NCBI GenBank assembly: GCA_021828155.1
Contig: JAKAST010000002.1
Span: 1 to 60,295 of the forward strand
Source: Microcaldota archaeon
GTDB lineage: Archaea; Micrarchaeota; Micrarchaeia; Micrarchaeales; Micrarchaeaceae
Length of the DNA stretch: 60,295 bases
Direction of reading: 5' to 3'
Numbering within the stretch: position 1 is the stretch's first letter; every line of letters begins with the position of its first letter. Below the pieces are notes generated by a model that had not been told where the DNA came from, did no database searches, and saw nothing but the letters and a program-made list of their open reading frames with translations. This document shows positions 18,102-26,309 of the stretch, one piece after another. The translations under genes and the position numbers were made by a program.

Positions 18102-18950
18102 ATGATCATACCAATCGCGCTTGCGCTTTCCACAGCAGTTTCATGGTCTGCCGCAGGCGTCATACTCAAAAGCGTCTCGACAAAGTACGGCAGCATGGCA
18201 GCGACGCTGATGATAGCCGCGGGAAACCTCGTACTTTTGAGCATAGTGCTCCTGTTCATAGGCGGTTTCAGCCTGAGCGCATACTCTATGCTGCTCTCGC
18301 TTCTGGGCGGGGTGCTTACTGCCATCGGCTACCTCCTATTCTATACATCGTTGGAGAGGGAGCAGGCGTCAAACACCTTCGCCACGATAGAGATACAGGT
18401 TGTGCTGCTGGCCCTCTACGGGATACTTGCGCTGCACGAAGGCATAACAATCATCGGCGCGGGCGGCATCGCACTTATCCTGCTCGGCGTGTTCATGGTC
18501 TCATTCGAGAAAGGCCGCAGGTTCAACAAAGGCCTTCTGCCCGCGATGGCAGCGAACGTCTTCTGGGCGTTCGGGTGGATAGCGCTCGTGTATCCCATAG
18601 CGCATTCTAAGACAAGCCTGCTGCCCGTGTGGATAAGCTTCATTGCCGCCATAACGATGGTCTCTATTGTTATGTTTTCGTCGAAAAAGCGCATCAGCGG
18701 CCTGGCAAGGATAAGCGCCGGCGGCGCTGCTACGGGCCTCGGTGCCGGGCTCCTCTCCGGCACCGGCAACGCGCTGTACAGTGTGCTGATATCGTTCAAG
18801 CAGCTGGTCTTCGGCACTGTGCTTTCGAACACCTCGCCCGCGCTTGTAGCCGTGTTCGCGCATTTCGCATATCACGACAGGCTCACAATGCTCCAGATAG
18901 CGGGCATTGTTTTTGTCGTGGCGGGGGGTCTGATTCTCGGCGCGTACTGA
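18102..18950 (+). CDS. EamA/DMT-family transporter
   Basis: 282 residues with about ten hydrophobic helices in two EamA repeats (residues 1-135 and 145-282): MIIPIALALSTAVSWSAAG opens the first, LLPAMAANVFWAFGWIALV the second, and LQIAGIVFVVAGGLILGAY ends the protein. ATG 18102 places the first helix at the N-terminus; a TTG ten codons earlier adds only polar residues. DMT carriers export metabolites or move nucleotide-sugars; next to a flippase a sugar-related role is possible but unproven. Immediately after its stop, a transposon remnant begins. Confidence 0.88.
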   Translation: MIIPIALALSTAVSWSAAGVILKSVSTKYGSMAATLMIAAGNLVLLSIVLLFIGGFSLSAYSMLLSLLGGVLTAIGYLLFYTSLEREQASNTFATIEIQVVLLALYGILALHEGITIIGAGGIALILLGVFMVSFEKGRRFNKGLLPAMAANVFWAFGWIALVYPIAHSKTSLLPVWISFIAAITMVSIVMFSSKKRISGLARISAGGAATGLGAGLLSGTGNALYSVLISFKQLVFGTVLSNTSPALVAVFAHFAYHDRLTMLQIAGIVFVVAGGLILGAY

Positions 18951-19090
18951 AGCTGCGCGTCCGCCCATAAGCACGGCGTTCCCACGCCAGCATTGCCAGG
19001 CCTTGTGGTTTTGCCGCAGTCCAAGATGGTCAATCAAAAAGCCAACATTGGAAGCCCATGACTTCGGTCGTGAGAGGACGTCACACAACA
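18951..19090 (+). mobile_element. remnant of an IS200/IS605-type element: tnpB tail and right-end hairpin
   Basis: Directly after the EamA stop, a start-less frame of about 36 codons runs to TGA at 19056-19058 and ends NQKANIGSP, resembling TnpB C-terminal tails. It continues into GAAGCCCATGACTTCGGTCG and then TGAGAGGACGTCA, very like the conserved right end of archaeal IS605 elements (GAATCCCACGACTTTAGTCG, then TGGGAGGATGTCA). The hairpin CATGAC-TTCG-GTCGTG (19057-19072) fits. No intact transposase remains. A 52-codon ORF from 19058 to 19216 and a 29-codon ORF at 19185-19274 follow; neither has a recognisable domain. Confidence 0.5.
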
Positions 19091-19277
19091 CGCTTAGCCG
19101 AGAGGCTGAAGATATTCGGGGAGATAAACGTGCCCCGGGCCGTGGAGGCGGAGCAGAGGGGGCACAGAATTCTCTCATCTAGATATGAGCGCAGAAGTCG
19201 TAGACTTCAAAAATGACTACAAACGCCTAAAGTCCGAAATCAAAAGGCTTGCCCATTACCGCCAAGTGAGGTAAGGT

Positions 19278-20771
19278 TCAGTACGTTCTGCCGAAGTACA
19301 TCTCGATTGTGTTGTCTCTTCTACCGCACGCTGCACATGCTGCATCAATGTGCTTCTCCGGAACGAAGCCCACGGTGGGTATGCCTATCTCCTCTTCGAG
19401 CTTCCTTCCACACTTCTCATCCCCGCACCATGGCAGGCCTACAAGGCCCTTTCTTTCTGTGTAGTGCTTCTTCAGTTCACCAACCGTCAAGAAGTGCAAT
19501 ATTCTGCTCTTGAAATACTCATCTACTCTCTCCTTCAGCGTCTTGGTTATCTCGTCCATCAACGCAAGAACGCGCTTTGGCGCATCTTTGGCCTTTATGG
19601 TCTCCTTCTTCAGAGTGTCCCTCCTGAATATGACGAGTTCCCCGCGCTCGATCTCTTTCAGTCCAAGCTCTATCCTTACCGGCACGCCTTTTGCCTCCCA
19701 TTCGTAGAACTTGTCGCCGACTCCCTTGGGCTTGTCGTCTATTTCGACCCTCAACTTCTGCTTCTCCAACATCCCCTTCACGTTCTCTGCGGCCCGCTTT
19801 ACCGCATCTTCCGAGCCCCTCTTGAAGATTGGCACTATCACAACGTGTATCGGGGCTATACTGGGCAGCATTATCAGCCCCCTGTTATCGCCATGCACCG
19901 CGAGCATGGCTCCGAGCTCCCTCTCGGATATGCCGTAGCAGGTCTGGTGAACATATGACTCCTTATTGTTCTTGTTCCTATAAGTCAGGCCGAAGGCCTT
20001 TGCAAACTTATCACCCAGGTTTATGACTGAGGCAAGCTCCAAGGCCTTGCCGTCGGGCATCACTGACATAATATCTATATTGTAGACCGCGCCTGCGAAC
20101 GTGTCCCAGCTCGGGGTCCTTACCACGATGTACGGTATCAGCATCCTGTCGAAGAACTCGCTATACGCTGCGACGCCCTCCCTAATCTGCCGGTCAGCCT
20201 CCTCGGCGGTCGCGTGGAAAGTGTGTGCCTCCTTGAACTCAACGACCTCCCTGAGCCTTAGCATGGGCCTAGTCTGCTTGGTTTCATGCCTGTACATGTT
20301 CACCACTTGGTACAGCTTCAAGGGAAGGTCCGTCTCGGATCTTATCCATGGCTTTACGCTCTCGTAAATTACGGTTTCGGAGGTGGGCCTCACGTAGAGC
20401 TTTTCTGTGAGCGAGTCGTTGCCTGCCTGAGTGACTATGTAAGCCTCGCCCTTGAAGCCCTTCAGGAAGTCTCTCTCTTTCCCGAATATCGATTCCGGTA
20501 TGAGCATCGGGAAGTAGGTCTCTTTGTGGCCCGTCCTGTCCATTATCTCGCGCATGACTGACATCATTTCCCTGAGCGCTCTGAAGCCGTACGGCCTCCA
20601 TATGTACATACCCTTGACTGGATACCTCGCATCTATTATGTCCCCCACATCAAGTGCACGGTCGTACCACTCTGAAAAATTCTTTATCTTGTCTATCGAA
20701 AATGTGACCTTCGTGCTTGTGCTAGCCTCGCTTCTTGAAAGTGCCTCATTGGGCGATTTTAGATTCGGCAT
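19278..20771 (-). CDS. proS: prolyl-tRNA synthetase, archaeal/eukaryotic type
   Basis: 497 residues, normal for archaeal-type ProRS. Class II motifs: motif 1 region MYIWRPYGFRALREMMSVM, motif 2 VNMYRHETKQTRPMLRLREV with the conserved Arg-Glu, motif 3 HGDNRGLIMLPSIAP. The anticodon-binding domain starts near residue 285 (IHVVIVPIFKRG), and the C-terminal domain carries a zinc-site-like pair CGDEKCG and CAACGR and ends in Tyr (FGRTY), a hallmark of this type. It charges tRNA-Pro in the cytoplasm. GGTCGTGA precedes the ATG. Stand-alone gene on the minus strand. Confidence 0.97.
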   Translation of the reverse strand: MPNLKSPNEALSRSEASTSTKVTFSIDKIKNFSEWYDRALDVGDIIDARYPVKGMYIWRPYGFRALREMMSVMREIMDRTGHKETYFPMLIPESIFGKERDFLKGFKGEAYIVTQAGNDSLTEKLYVRPTSETVIYESVKPWIRSETDLPLKLYQVVNMYRHETKQTRPMLRLREVVEFKEAHTFHATAEEADRQIREGVAAYSEFFDRMLIPYIVVRTPSWDTFAGAVYNIDIMSVMPDGKALELASVINLGDKFAKAFGLTYRNKNNKESYVHQTCYGISERELGAMLAVHGDNRGLIMLPSIAPIHVVIVPIFKRGSEDAVKRAAENVKGMLEKQKLRVEIDDKPKGVGDKFYEWEAKGVPVRIELGLKEIERGELVIFRRDTLKKETIKAKDAPKRVLALMDEITKTLKERVDEYFKSRILHFLTVGELKKHYTERKGLVGLPWCGDEKCGRKLEEEIGIPTVGFVPEKHIDAACAACGRRDNTIEMYFGRTY

Positions 20772-21047
20772 TTCACGACCTTACTATCTTTGTTTTTGTT
20801 CAACTTCTTAGACGGACGCATGTTCAACCCTCTGCGCATAACACGCAATGGCATACGATATTGCCTGTACTAAATATACAGCTTTTTCCTTAGTCTACAT
20901 AGAGAGGGTGAACACAGTATCACACCACTGAAACGTTTAAAAGCCTATCGTATAGTTTTGTATGCCCCATCCCGAAATACATAAATGTGGCGGCATATCC
21001 AGCATTGCACCATGCCTATTGCCGGACAGACTCCGGTCGAGGTAAGC
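20772..21047. other. intergenic region between divergent genes
   Basis: No convincing gene. It holds a possible TATA for proS on the minus strand (TGTATATTTAG near 20870) and a plus-strand GTTTAAAAG near 20935 followed by an ATG at 20961 opening a 27-codon ORF (MPHPEIHKCGG...). That ORF may be a small or truncated gene; nothing supports it further. Confidence 0.4.
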
Positions 21048-21058
21048 TATAAATATCT
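21048..21058 (+). promoter_or_regulatory. extended TATA box (TATAAATATCT)
   Basis: Recurring TATAAATATCT box, 29 bases before the ATG at 21087; GGGGG lies 5-9 bases before that ATG. Confidence 0.7.
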
Positions 21059-21086
21059 AAATTAGGCAAGTAGAGCTGGGGGTTCA

Positions 21087-22013
21087 ATGAGCAAAGTTGC
21101 AACCAAGGGTGTGAATAAGGAGGCTACAAACGATTTCAATAAGATGGACCTGGACGAGAAAATTAGTTTTGCAGAGTACTTGGGCAATATGGGCCTACAG
21201 CCCAGGACGGTAGGCCGGCTATGGGAGAGCGCACTTGACGACATGCTCGAAGCTATCAACGATCATGAGGCGGATTTCGACACGCTTACAACCTCAATCA
21301 AGTTCCTTGACGCCTTCAGGCTTGGCAACTGCGAAGGCTGCAGGGACGAGAAACTTCTCGAGCCGGACGAGCAGCGTCTTGCCGATACAGGTATCATAGA
21401 CGCTATCATGGGGCTGGGCATCGACCTAATGCTAAACAGGGATGTTCGGGAACATGCATCCCCAATCGTGCAGGACCTTGCAGACCGCCTGTTGAAAGGC
21501 ACAGGCAGCGCCTATGGCTGCGCTAACCATATCCGCGACATGCTGCTCAAGGCCGGGCTACCCCTGCTGAAGCGGGAGGTTGAGAATGTGCTGTATGTCA
21601 TTGAGGAGCTTCAGGGCACTTCTGGCAGCATATCATTCGACTGGGGCAAGGACAGGCGCCTCAGGGAGAGGCTGCTCGAGGCCGCGGCCCGCTTTGACGC
21701 GGAGGACGAGGAAGAGCTCTCTGAACGCATGGTGAAGCTCTTCGAGCTGCCAAAGGAGAGAATGGCCGAGGAAAAGATCAGGGAAAGAAACCTTCTGCGC
21801 ACGTGGGAGCTGGTGGAGCTCAGCTGGCTGAAAGGCAGGCCAAGTGACTTCTACGATCGTGCAACTGAGTACCTACTTAAACACTACAGGGCAGTCACAG
21901 AGGCTACTAATGCGAAGTCTCCAAACGAGCATGAGATCAAAGAAGAGCACGCGGCCGCAGTGAAGAAGATAATTGGCTACATTGAGCCCAAGAAGCCAAA
22001 TCCTACAAACTGA
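21087..22013 (+). CDS. hypothetical helical protein behind a TATAAATATCT promoter
   Basis: 308 residues, acidic and almost wholly alpha-helical, with long charged helices at residues 190-250 (RERLLEAAARFDAEDEEELS) that may form a coiled coil. A CEGC pair near residue 80 and two further cysteines are present. No signal peptide or membrane segment, so cytoplasmic. No family is recognised. The ATG at 21087 has a good GGGGG ribosome site. It sits alone between proS and the aldose epimerase and carries the extended promoter shared with other unknowns. Confidence 0.75.
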   Translation: MSKVATKGVNKEATNDFNKMDLDEKISFAEYLGNMGLQPRTVGRLWESALDDMLEAINDHEADFDTLTTSIKFLDAFRLGNCEGCRDEKLLEPDEQRLADTGIIDAIMGLGIDLMLNRDVREHASPIVQDLADRLLKGTGSAYGCANHIRDMLLKAGLPLLKREVENVLYVIEELQGTSGSISFDWGKDRRLRERLLEAAARFDAEDEEELSERMVKLFELPKERMAEEKIRERNLLRTWELVELSWLKGRPSDFYDRATEYLLKHYRAVTEATNAKSPNEHEIKEEHAAAVKKIIGYIEPKKPNPTN

Positions 22014-22070
22014 CACTAGGTGCGCCTTGCTCGTTATAAAGCGATACAGATAGGGCTGCTTTAAGCAACC

Positions 22071-22083
22071 TCTAAATATCTGG
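22071..22083 (+). promoter_or_regulatory. extended TATA box (TCTAAATATCTGG)
   Basis: Recurring box, 24 bases before a GTG at 22108 and 36 before the ATG at 22120. Confidence 0.6.
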
Positions 22084-22119
22084 AAACCTATAAACTATCT
22101 TGTAGGGGTGTTTGAGCTC

Positions 22120-22971
22120 ATGTACAAAACAATTGAGCTTACTAGCAAGAACAGCAGCACAGTCGCGAAGGTTAACCCAGCAAACGGCCAGCTGTACTAC
22201 TTTGGATTGAAAAGGGATGGGCGCAACGTGATGTGGCCAGGCGGCGCTCCGCAAGAAGAGCAGCCCAAATCCTATGGCTGGCCCAACACAATCACCTTCC
22301 CTTTTCCGACCTACGGCCCGGTTCCGAATGATGGCTATATCACAGTAAATGGCGAGAAGCACAAACTGGTGCAGCATGGTCTGAGGTACAACAACTGGAA
22401 GCTCGCATATGTCTCAGAAGACACGGCCACTTTTGCACAGTCATATACTGCAGGTACAGTAATCCAGAGCGATAAGGGCGAAGCAGAGTACCCAGCATCA
22501 TATACAATGATAGGCGAGTACAAAGTCGAAAATTCAACCCTGCACATACTGTTAAACACTGAGAACACCGGCAGCGCGCCTTTGACTTGTGCTCCTACAC
22601 TGCATCCAGCCTACATGCTTTACACAGTAGGAAAGTTCGTTTATGAGGGCGGCGCCTATGACGTCAGGGAAGTGCTCCATGAGAGCGGCCATGTACGTAC
22701 ACTCAAGGATATAAACACTGTGTCGCTGGTATCAGATTACGGCAAGGTTACAGTACAGCACGACTTAGGCAACACGTGGCTGTGGGTGCCGCCAGTCTCA
22801 GACCTCAATCAGAGCCCGTACCTTGCGGCAATAGAAGCTTCAACTACTCCAGAGCTTCTAACCGACGAGCAGAACAAAGACAAGGAACTCCCAGAGGTAA
22901 ATGGCTACAGAACTCTGCTCAGAGGCGAAAAAGCAACATACCACTACAGCATCACGATTGACGAACTGTAA
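22120..22971 (+). CDS. aldose 1-epimerase (galactose mutarotase) family protein
   Basis: 283 residues from ATG 22120 (GGGGTG 9-14 bases upstream); GTG 22108 would add four. The family's features are visible: VNPANGQLYYFGLKRDGRNV at the start of the beta-sandwich, the HGLRYNNWKL motif (catalytic-type His, about residue 85), LHPAYML (second His, about 164), and LLRGEKATYHYSI near the C-terminus, where the catalytic Glu is expected. It interconverts alpha and beta anomers of hexoses in the cytoplasm. Unusually for an enzyme gene here it uses the extended box. Exact sugar unknown. Confidence 0.85.
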   Translation: MYKTIELTSKNSSTVAKVNPANGQLYYFGLKRDGRNVMWPGGAPQEEQPKSYGWPNTITFPFPTYGPVPNDGYITVNGEKHKLVQHGLRYNNWKLAYVSEDTATFAQSYTAGTVIQSDKGEAEYPASYTMIGEYKVENSTLHILLNTENTGSAPLTCAPTLHPAYMLYTVGKFVYEGGAYDVREVLHESGHVRTLKDINTVSLVSDYGKVTVQHDLGNTWLWVPPVSDLNQSPYLAAIEASTTPELLTDEQNKDKELPEVNGYRTLLRGEKATYHYSITIDEL

Positions 22972-23071
22972 CCGGCTCAGGGCCCTTTGGTTTCTACTCA
23001 TAACCGGTGCCATAGGCACAGTATTGGGTGTCGGCGCTAAGCTCCTCAGGAAAAGAGCTGCCAAAGACTAG
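22958..23071 (+). CDS. possible small membrane protein overlapping the epimerase end
   Basis: A TTG-initiated ORF of 37 codons overlaps the last 14 bases of the epimerase gene in another frame. It encodes a basic N-terminus, one hydrophobic stretch (LWFLLITGAIGTVLGVGAKL) and a basic tail (LRKRAAKD), a plausible single-span membrane peptide. No ribosome site is clear and no homology is recognised. Confidence 0.3.
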   Translation: MTNCNRLRALWFLLITGAIGTVLGVGAKLLRKRAAKD

Positions 23072-23083
23072 GGCTTTGGTCTG

Positions 23084-23527
23084 CTATCTCAGGTCGTACG
23101 ACATCCATACTGCGATATCCATTGGGTTCGTGTTGGAGTAGTACCTGTCGTTGTAGCCACACCTCCTGAAGCCGCATTTCCTGTAAAACCTGTCTGTGCC
23201 ATCCAGCGCAGGGGCTTCAGCGATTAGGCATCTGTACTTGTTCATAGCATGTGCCCTCTTCTTCAAGAATTCGACCATCTTTCTGCCCGCACCTTGCTTG
23301 CGAAGTCCGGGTTCCACAAAAATATCGAGCACTTGCAGAGTCTCATTCCAGTCGTTGCGAACTAAGCCAGTGAATCCCACAATTCTTTTATCTTCGACAA
23401 GGACAAACATCTCATTGTCCTTTGCTTTCATGACACCCTTCCAGTCCCTGTTTCGCTCGAAATCGTACTTTCTGCTCAGGGCCTTTATAGTCTTGAAATC
23501 CTTGGCCACGGCTTTTCTGATTTGCAT
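23084..23527 (-). CDS. GNAT-family N-acetyltransferase
   Basis: 147 residues, the usual GNAT length. Beta-strand FVLVEDKRIVGFTGLVRN, then LQVLDIFVEPGLRKQGAGRK contains motif A with the acetyl-CoA pyrophosphate loop (RKQGAGR, variant of Q/RxxGxG/A), and FYRKCGFRRCGY is the typical C-terminal strand. It transfers an acetyl group from acetyl-CoA to an amine; the substrate is unknown. The gene stands alone, convergent with the epimerase. Confidence 0.88.
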   Translation of the reverse strand: MQIRKAVAKDFKTIKALSRKYDFERNRDWKGVMKAKDNEMFVLVEDKRIVGFTGLVRNDWNETLQVLDIFVEPGLRKQGAGRKMVEFLKKRAHAMNKYRCLIAEAPALDGTDRFYRKCGFRRCGYNDRYYSNTNPMDIAVWMSYDLR

Positions 23528-23612
23528 AGCACTAAGTCGAGAGTAAGTCCTATAAAGTTATTTGATTCGGTGTTGCTATGAAAGCACTATAAAAAGCCTG
23601 TTCACTGGGCCG

Positions 23613-23897
23613 CTAATCCTTGCCTACCACTTTGAAGCGCTTGTCTGCCTCAAACAGCTCCTGCACATACTTCTTCATTTCCGAAGGTGGATTGCTCCTC
23701 TGGAACACTATCTCTCTTACTCGGCCCTCTATTTCATTCATTTTTGGGGTGTCGTATCCAAACTCCCTTTGAATGTACTCCATAATCCCGACGAACCGGT
23801 CAGCTCTGCTCATGATCTTTTCGATTTCCGTACTTACCCGCCTAATATCGACTTCCTTTTTGCTAGCAACCGACTTTTCGCCGTACACGTTATGCAC
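23613..23897 (-). CDS. hypothetical small charged protein
   Basis: 94 residues starting with GTG (MHNVYGEKSVASKKEV), Lys/Glu-rich, predicted helical with two long amphipathic helices (ERADRFVGIMEYIQ region and SEMKKYVQELFEADKRF). A TATA-like TTTTATATATTTTGG lies about 35-45 bases upstream on the minus strand. No family is recognised; it could be a small regulator or an antitoxin-like protein, without direct support. Confidence 0.55.
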   Translation of the reverse strand: MHNVYGEKSVASKKEVDIRRVSTEIEKIMSRADRFVGIMEYIQREFGYDTPKMNEIEGRVREIVFQRSNPPSEMKKYVQELFEADKRFKVVGKD

Positions 23898-24056
23898 CCG
23901 TTCTTCTATAACAATTTACATTCATCCAAAATATATAAAACTAACTCTTCATAGGCTCGGCCAAATAGTTTTACGGAGGACAGCCGATCTGGTTCCCTAC
24001 CCATTGTATAGAAAAGAACATCGATTATTTGTTTGGCAAAACGAGATTTCGGCACG

Positions 24057-24068
24057 TATAAATATCTG
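24057..24068 (+). promoter_or_regulatory. extended TATA box (TATAAATATCTG)
   Basis: Recurring box, 31 bases before the ATG at 24100, which has GGGAGG about 8 bases upstream. Confidence 0.7.
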
Positions 24069-24099
24069 CAAAATCATAAACTATTGAGGGAGGACTGTC

Positions 24100-24861
24100 A
24101 TGCGCTCGTTCAAACATGCACCAGAAACCAGCACCAATCTGCAGCCTAAGCCAGGTACGACGGCTGCGCATCAATGGCCTTCTGAAGAAATCAAGAAGTC
24201 ATGGTCTGGATCATTCACAGATCCACGCACCCATGACGATAACAGGTTCTGCTACTTGGTGTATGCTTATAATCCACCCGCTCAGCTGGCTCTGCGCGAG
24301 CTTGCGCGCCGGGAAAAGGCATACTCCAGCAGTGCGGATATGGAATACATAAACCTGCTTGAGCACCCTGAGCTCATAGCAACGCGTCCTACAATATCTA
24401 CGTCTGTTATACGCCAGGACCACACAGCGACGTTCGCGGATGTGGGGTACATACTGAAGGTTCCTGCCGAGAACGTGCTGGCTGCGAGCCCAGACGACCG
24501 CGGCACATTCGTCAAGGATAGGCAGGAGTTAGAGCAGCTCAAAGAAAGGAGAGACATTTACGGTACTGTTGATCAACTTGTTAGAGCCTCGTCCGCACTT
24601 AACGAGGTCGTGGTGACAGGCAAGACAGAGGCTGGCAAAACCGAAATCATCGGCATATTCTACAAGTGTTACAGAGACAATCCAGACCAACCTATTGGGT
24701 CAAGTCGCGAGCTGAAGATCCTGAACCTGATGCGCGCCAAACTCCCTGAGCTTCCAGTAGTAAAGATATTCAAGCCAGAACCATACTCCGAGACAAAAGC
24801 CGAGCTGTGGAAAGACCAGGCCGCCTATAATGGCACGGTTCAAAGACGACAGCTGGAATGA
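24100..24861 (+). CDS. hypothetical protein, possibly the first part of a frameshifted gene
   Basis: 253 residues. A polar N-terminus is followed by a folded part: FCYLVYAYNPPAQLALRELA, then a segment with TRPTISTSVIRQDHTATF and a helix-rich half. It is soluble and unrecognised. Start ATG 24100 has a good GGGAGG site and the extended box. The frame closes at 24861, but the next ORF starts 32 bases earlier in another frame and has no ribosome site. Both parts have similar charged composition, so one protein of about 345 residues split by a frameshift is plausible. Confidence 0.65.
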   Translation: MRSFKHAPETSTNLQPKPGTTAAHQWPSEEIKKSWSGSFTDPRTHDDNRFCYLVYAYNPPAQLALRELARREKAYSSSADMEYINLLEHPELIATRPTISTSVIRQDHTATFADVGYILKVPAENVLAASPDDRGTFVKDRQELEQLKERRDIYGTVDQLVRASSALNEVVVTGKTEAGKTEIIGIFYKCYRDNPDQPIGSSRELKILNLMRAKLPELPVVKIFKPEPYSETKAELWKDQAAYNGTVQRRQLE

Positions 24862-25138
24862 ATTCAGCAAAATTGAGTACGAGGTCATAGATAGGGACTA
24901 CAAGTCCCACAGGATGACAAAAACCGAGCTTGACATGATGCTTGACATAGCCAAGAACCACCTCTCAGCAGATGACAGCAGGCTAGTTGAGGAGAAGACT
25001 GCAGAGATACTAGAAGCCCACTCGCAGTACAAAGGTGGAGATAAGCTTCCCACGATAAATTCCGTTCTCAGAACCGATCCCCAAAAGATCATGCAAGAGC
25101 TAAACTGGCGCATTGGAGGGTCGCATATGGGGCTCTAA
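24830..25138 (+). CDS. hypothetical protein overlapping the previous gene (possible frameshift product)
   Basis: 102 residues, charged and helical (MARFKDDSWNEFSKIEYEV; DSRLVEEKTAEILEAHSQ). It overlaps the preceding ORF by 32 bases in another frame and lacks a ribosome site, so it is either made by translational coupling or is the C-terminal part of the same protein after a real or sequencing frameshift around 24820-24840. No domain is recognised. Confidence 0.5.
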   Translation: MARFKDDSWNEFSKIEYEVIDRDYKSHRMTKTELDMMLDIAKNHLSADDSRLVEEKTAEILEAHSQYKGGDKLPTINSVLRTDPQKIMQELNWRIGGSHMGL

Positions 25139-25300
25139 GAGCTGTCGAAAGAATCAGGATTGAAGAGGGGGAACAAAGTCGCATAAAGATGCTATTCATG
25201 TCTCTGTATCGACACATTGCAGCGCAAGCGCAGGTATCCGTCCAAAACGTATGAATTAAATGCCTTTCTAACCAATATAATGTTGATATAACGTGATTTA

Positions 25301-25492
25301 GTGAAAGGAAAAGTGAAAATGTTCAACTCCGAAAGGGGTTTTGGATTCATTACCGGAGACGACGGTAAGGACGTGTACGTGCACAGCAGCTCCATACAGG
25401 GAGCTACTAGTCTTGCAGTCGGTGACGAAGTCGAGTACGACGTAGAGCAGGGCGACCGCGGACCTAGGGCAAAGAACGTAAAGAAGCTGTAG
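25301..25492 (+). CDS. cold-shock domain protein (CspA family)
   Basis: 63 residues, the typical length of a single cold-shock domain. GTG start, with GTGAT just upstream. VKMFNSERGFGFITGDDG contains RNP1 (GFGFI), and KDVYVHSSSI contains RNP2 (VYVH). The C-terminus VEYDVEQGDRGPRAKNVKKL is the usual last strand. It binds single-stranded RNA or DNA and melts RNA structure. This family is patchy in archaea, so acquisition from bacteria is possible. The 160 bases upstream and 235 downstream contain no gene that I can support. Confidence 0.95.
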   Translation: MKGKVKMFNSERGFGFITGDDGKDVYVHSSSIQGATSLAVGDEVEYDVEQGDRGPRAKNVKKL

Positions 25493-25728
25493 GCCTTTAA
25501 GGTTACGCAGGTTCCCGTTTTTGCATGGATTAGGCGGAGCCGTGCCTGTCAGCCAGCCACAGAGAAGCATAACCTATTCTGTATACTGCCCTTGTAGTTT
25601 CAGTTTATCCTCGGCAGGCGAGCGCCCACGAGTTTAATTAATCCAATTACCCTCCCAGACTTAAATTTCCCGCTTCATGAACGGAACATCTCTCTTCTTT
25701 TGAGCCGCAAAGAGGGGTACCTTCTATC

Positions 25729-25740
25729 TATAAATATCTG
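25729..25740 (+). promoter_or_regulatory. extended TATA box (TATAAATATCTG)
   Basis: Recurring box, 31 bases before the ATG at 25772. The sequence from 25493 to 25728 before it holds no recognisable gene. Confidence 0.7.
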
Positions 25741-25771
25741 ACTGGTTTCATTACGGGTATGGGTGTCGGTC

Positions 25772-26245
25772 ATGTCAGGCAAACAAGCAACCATAGAGAA
25801 AAGGAAGCTGTCTGTTGACAGGGCAGCCAATATTGTAGTTGGGGCTCTATCACGTAGGTACGGCATAAGCCCCGAAAATTTTAATGTGGACCAGGCCAGC
25901 TACGAGGAAGAGAACGAGAGGAACATATACATCAACGTAGGGGCTTCAGGCAGATCTGAGTGGTACCAGCTAGTCAGGGTTGTAGAGATGCCAAACAAGG
26001 GCGACCCATTCGTACAGGTATTCGTGCGCTTCGACGAGTTCAGACGTGCGGGTTTGGTGAAGGCTAACTATGATACTACGTTCTCAAGGTGGCTTCTGAG
26101 GAAGGAGTTGAGGACGAATATTAGCTGGCAGGAGGTCCTACGCACCAAGAGCGAACTGAATGCCTTCTCCAAAGAGCTCGTTGACGGCCTATTCAAAGAA
26201 GGGAATTGGTTCAGGGTCGGCATAACATATTACCCAATGGGCTGA
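25772..26245 (+). CDS. hypothetical soluble protein behind a TATAAATATCTG promoter
   Basis: 157 residues from ATG 25772 (GGGTG about 7-11 bases upstream; a GTG at 25763 would add three). The sequence mixes strands (VQVFVRFDEF; RNIYINVGASG) and helices (NAFSKELVDGLFKEGN), so it looks like a compact alpha/beta domain. No membrane segment and no recognisable catalytic motif. The family is unknown. The HAD phosphatase follows 64 bases later with a variant of the same box. Confidence 0.7.
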   Translation: MSGKQATIEKRKLSVDRAANIVVGALSRRYGISPENFNVDQASYEEENERNIYINVGASGRSEWYQLVRVVEMPNKGDPFVQVFVRFDEFRRAGLVKANYDTTFSRWLLRKELRTNISWQEVLRTKSELNAFSKELVDGLFKEGNWFRVGITYYPMG

Positions 26246-26278
26246 GCGCCGAAGCCTGAATTTTAGGCCTCTGCAGGG

Positions 26279-26289
26279 CATAAATATTG
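26279..26289 (+). promoter_or_regulatory. variant extended TATA box (CATAAATATTG)
   Basis: Variant of the recurring box, 20 bases before the ATG at 26310. Confidence 0.5.
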
Positions 26290-26309
26290 CTATCCAACCA
26301 AGCTTATGG

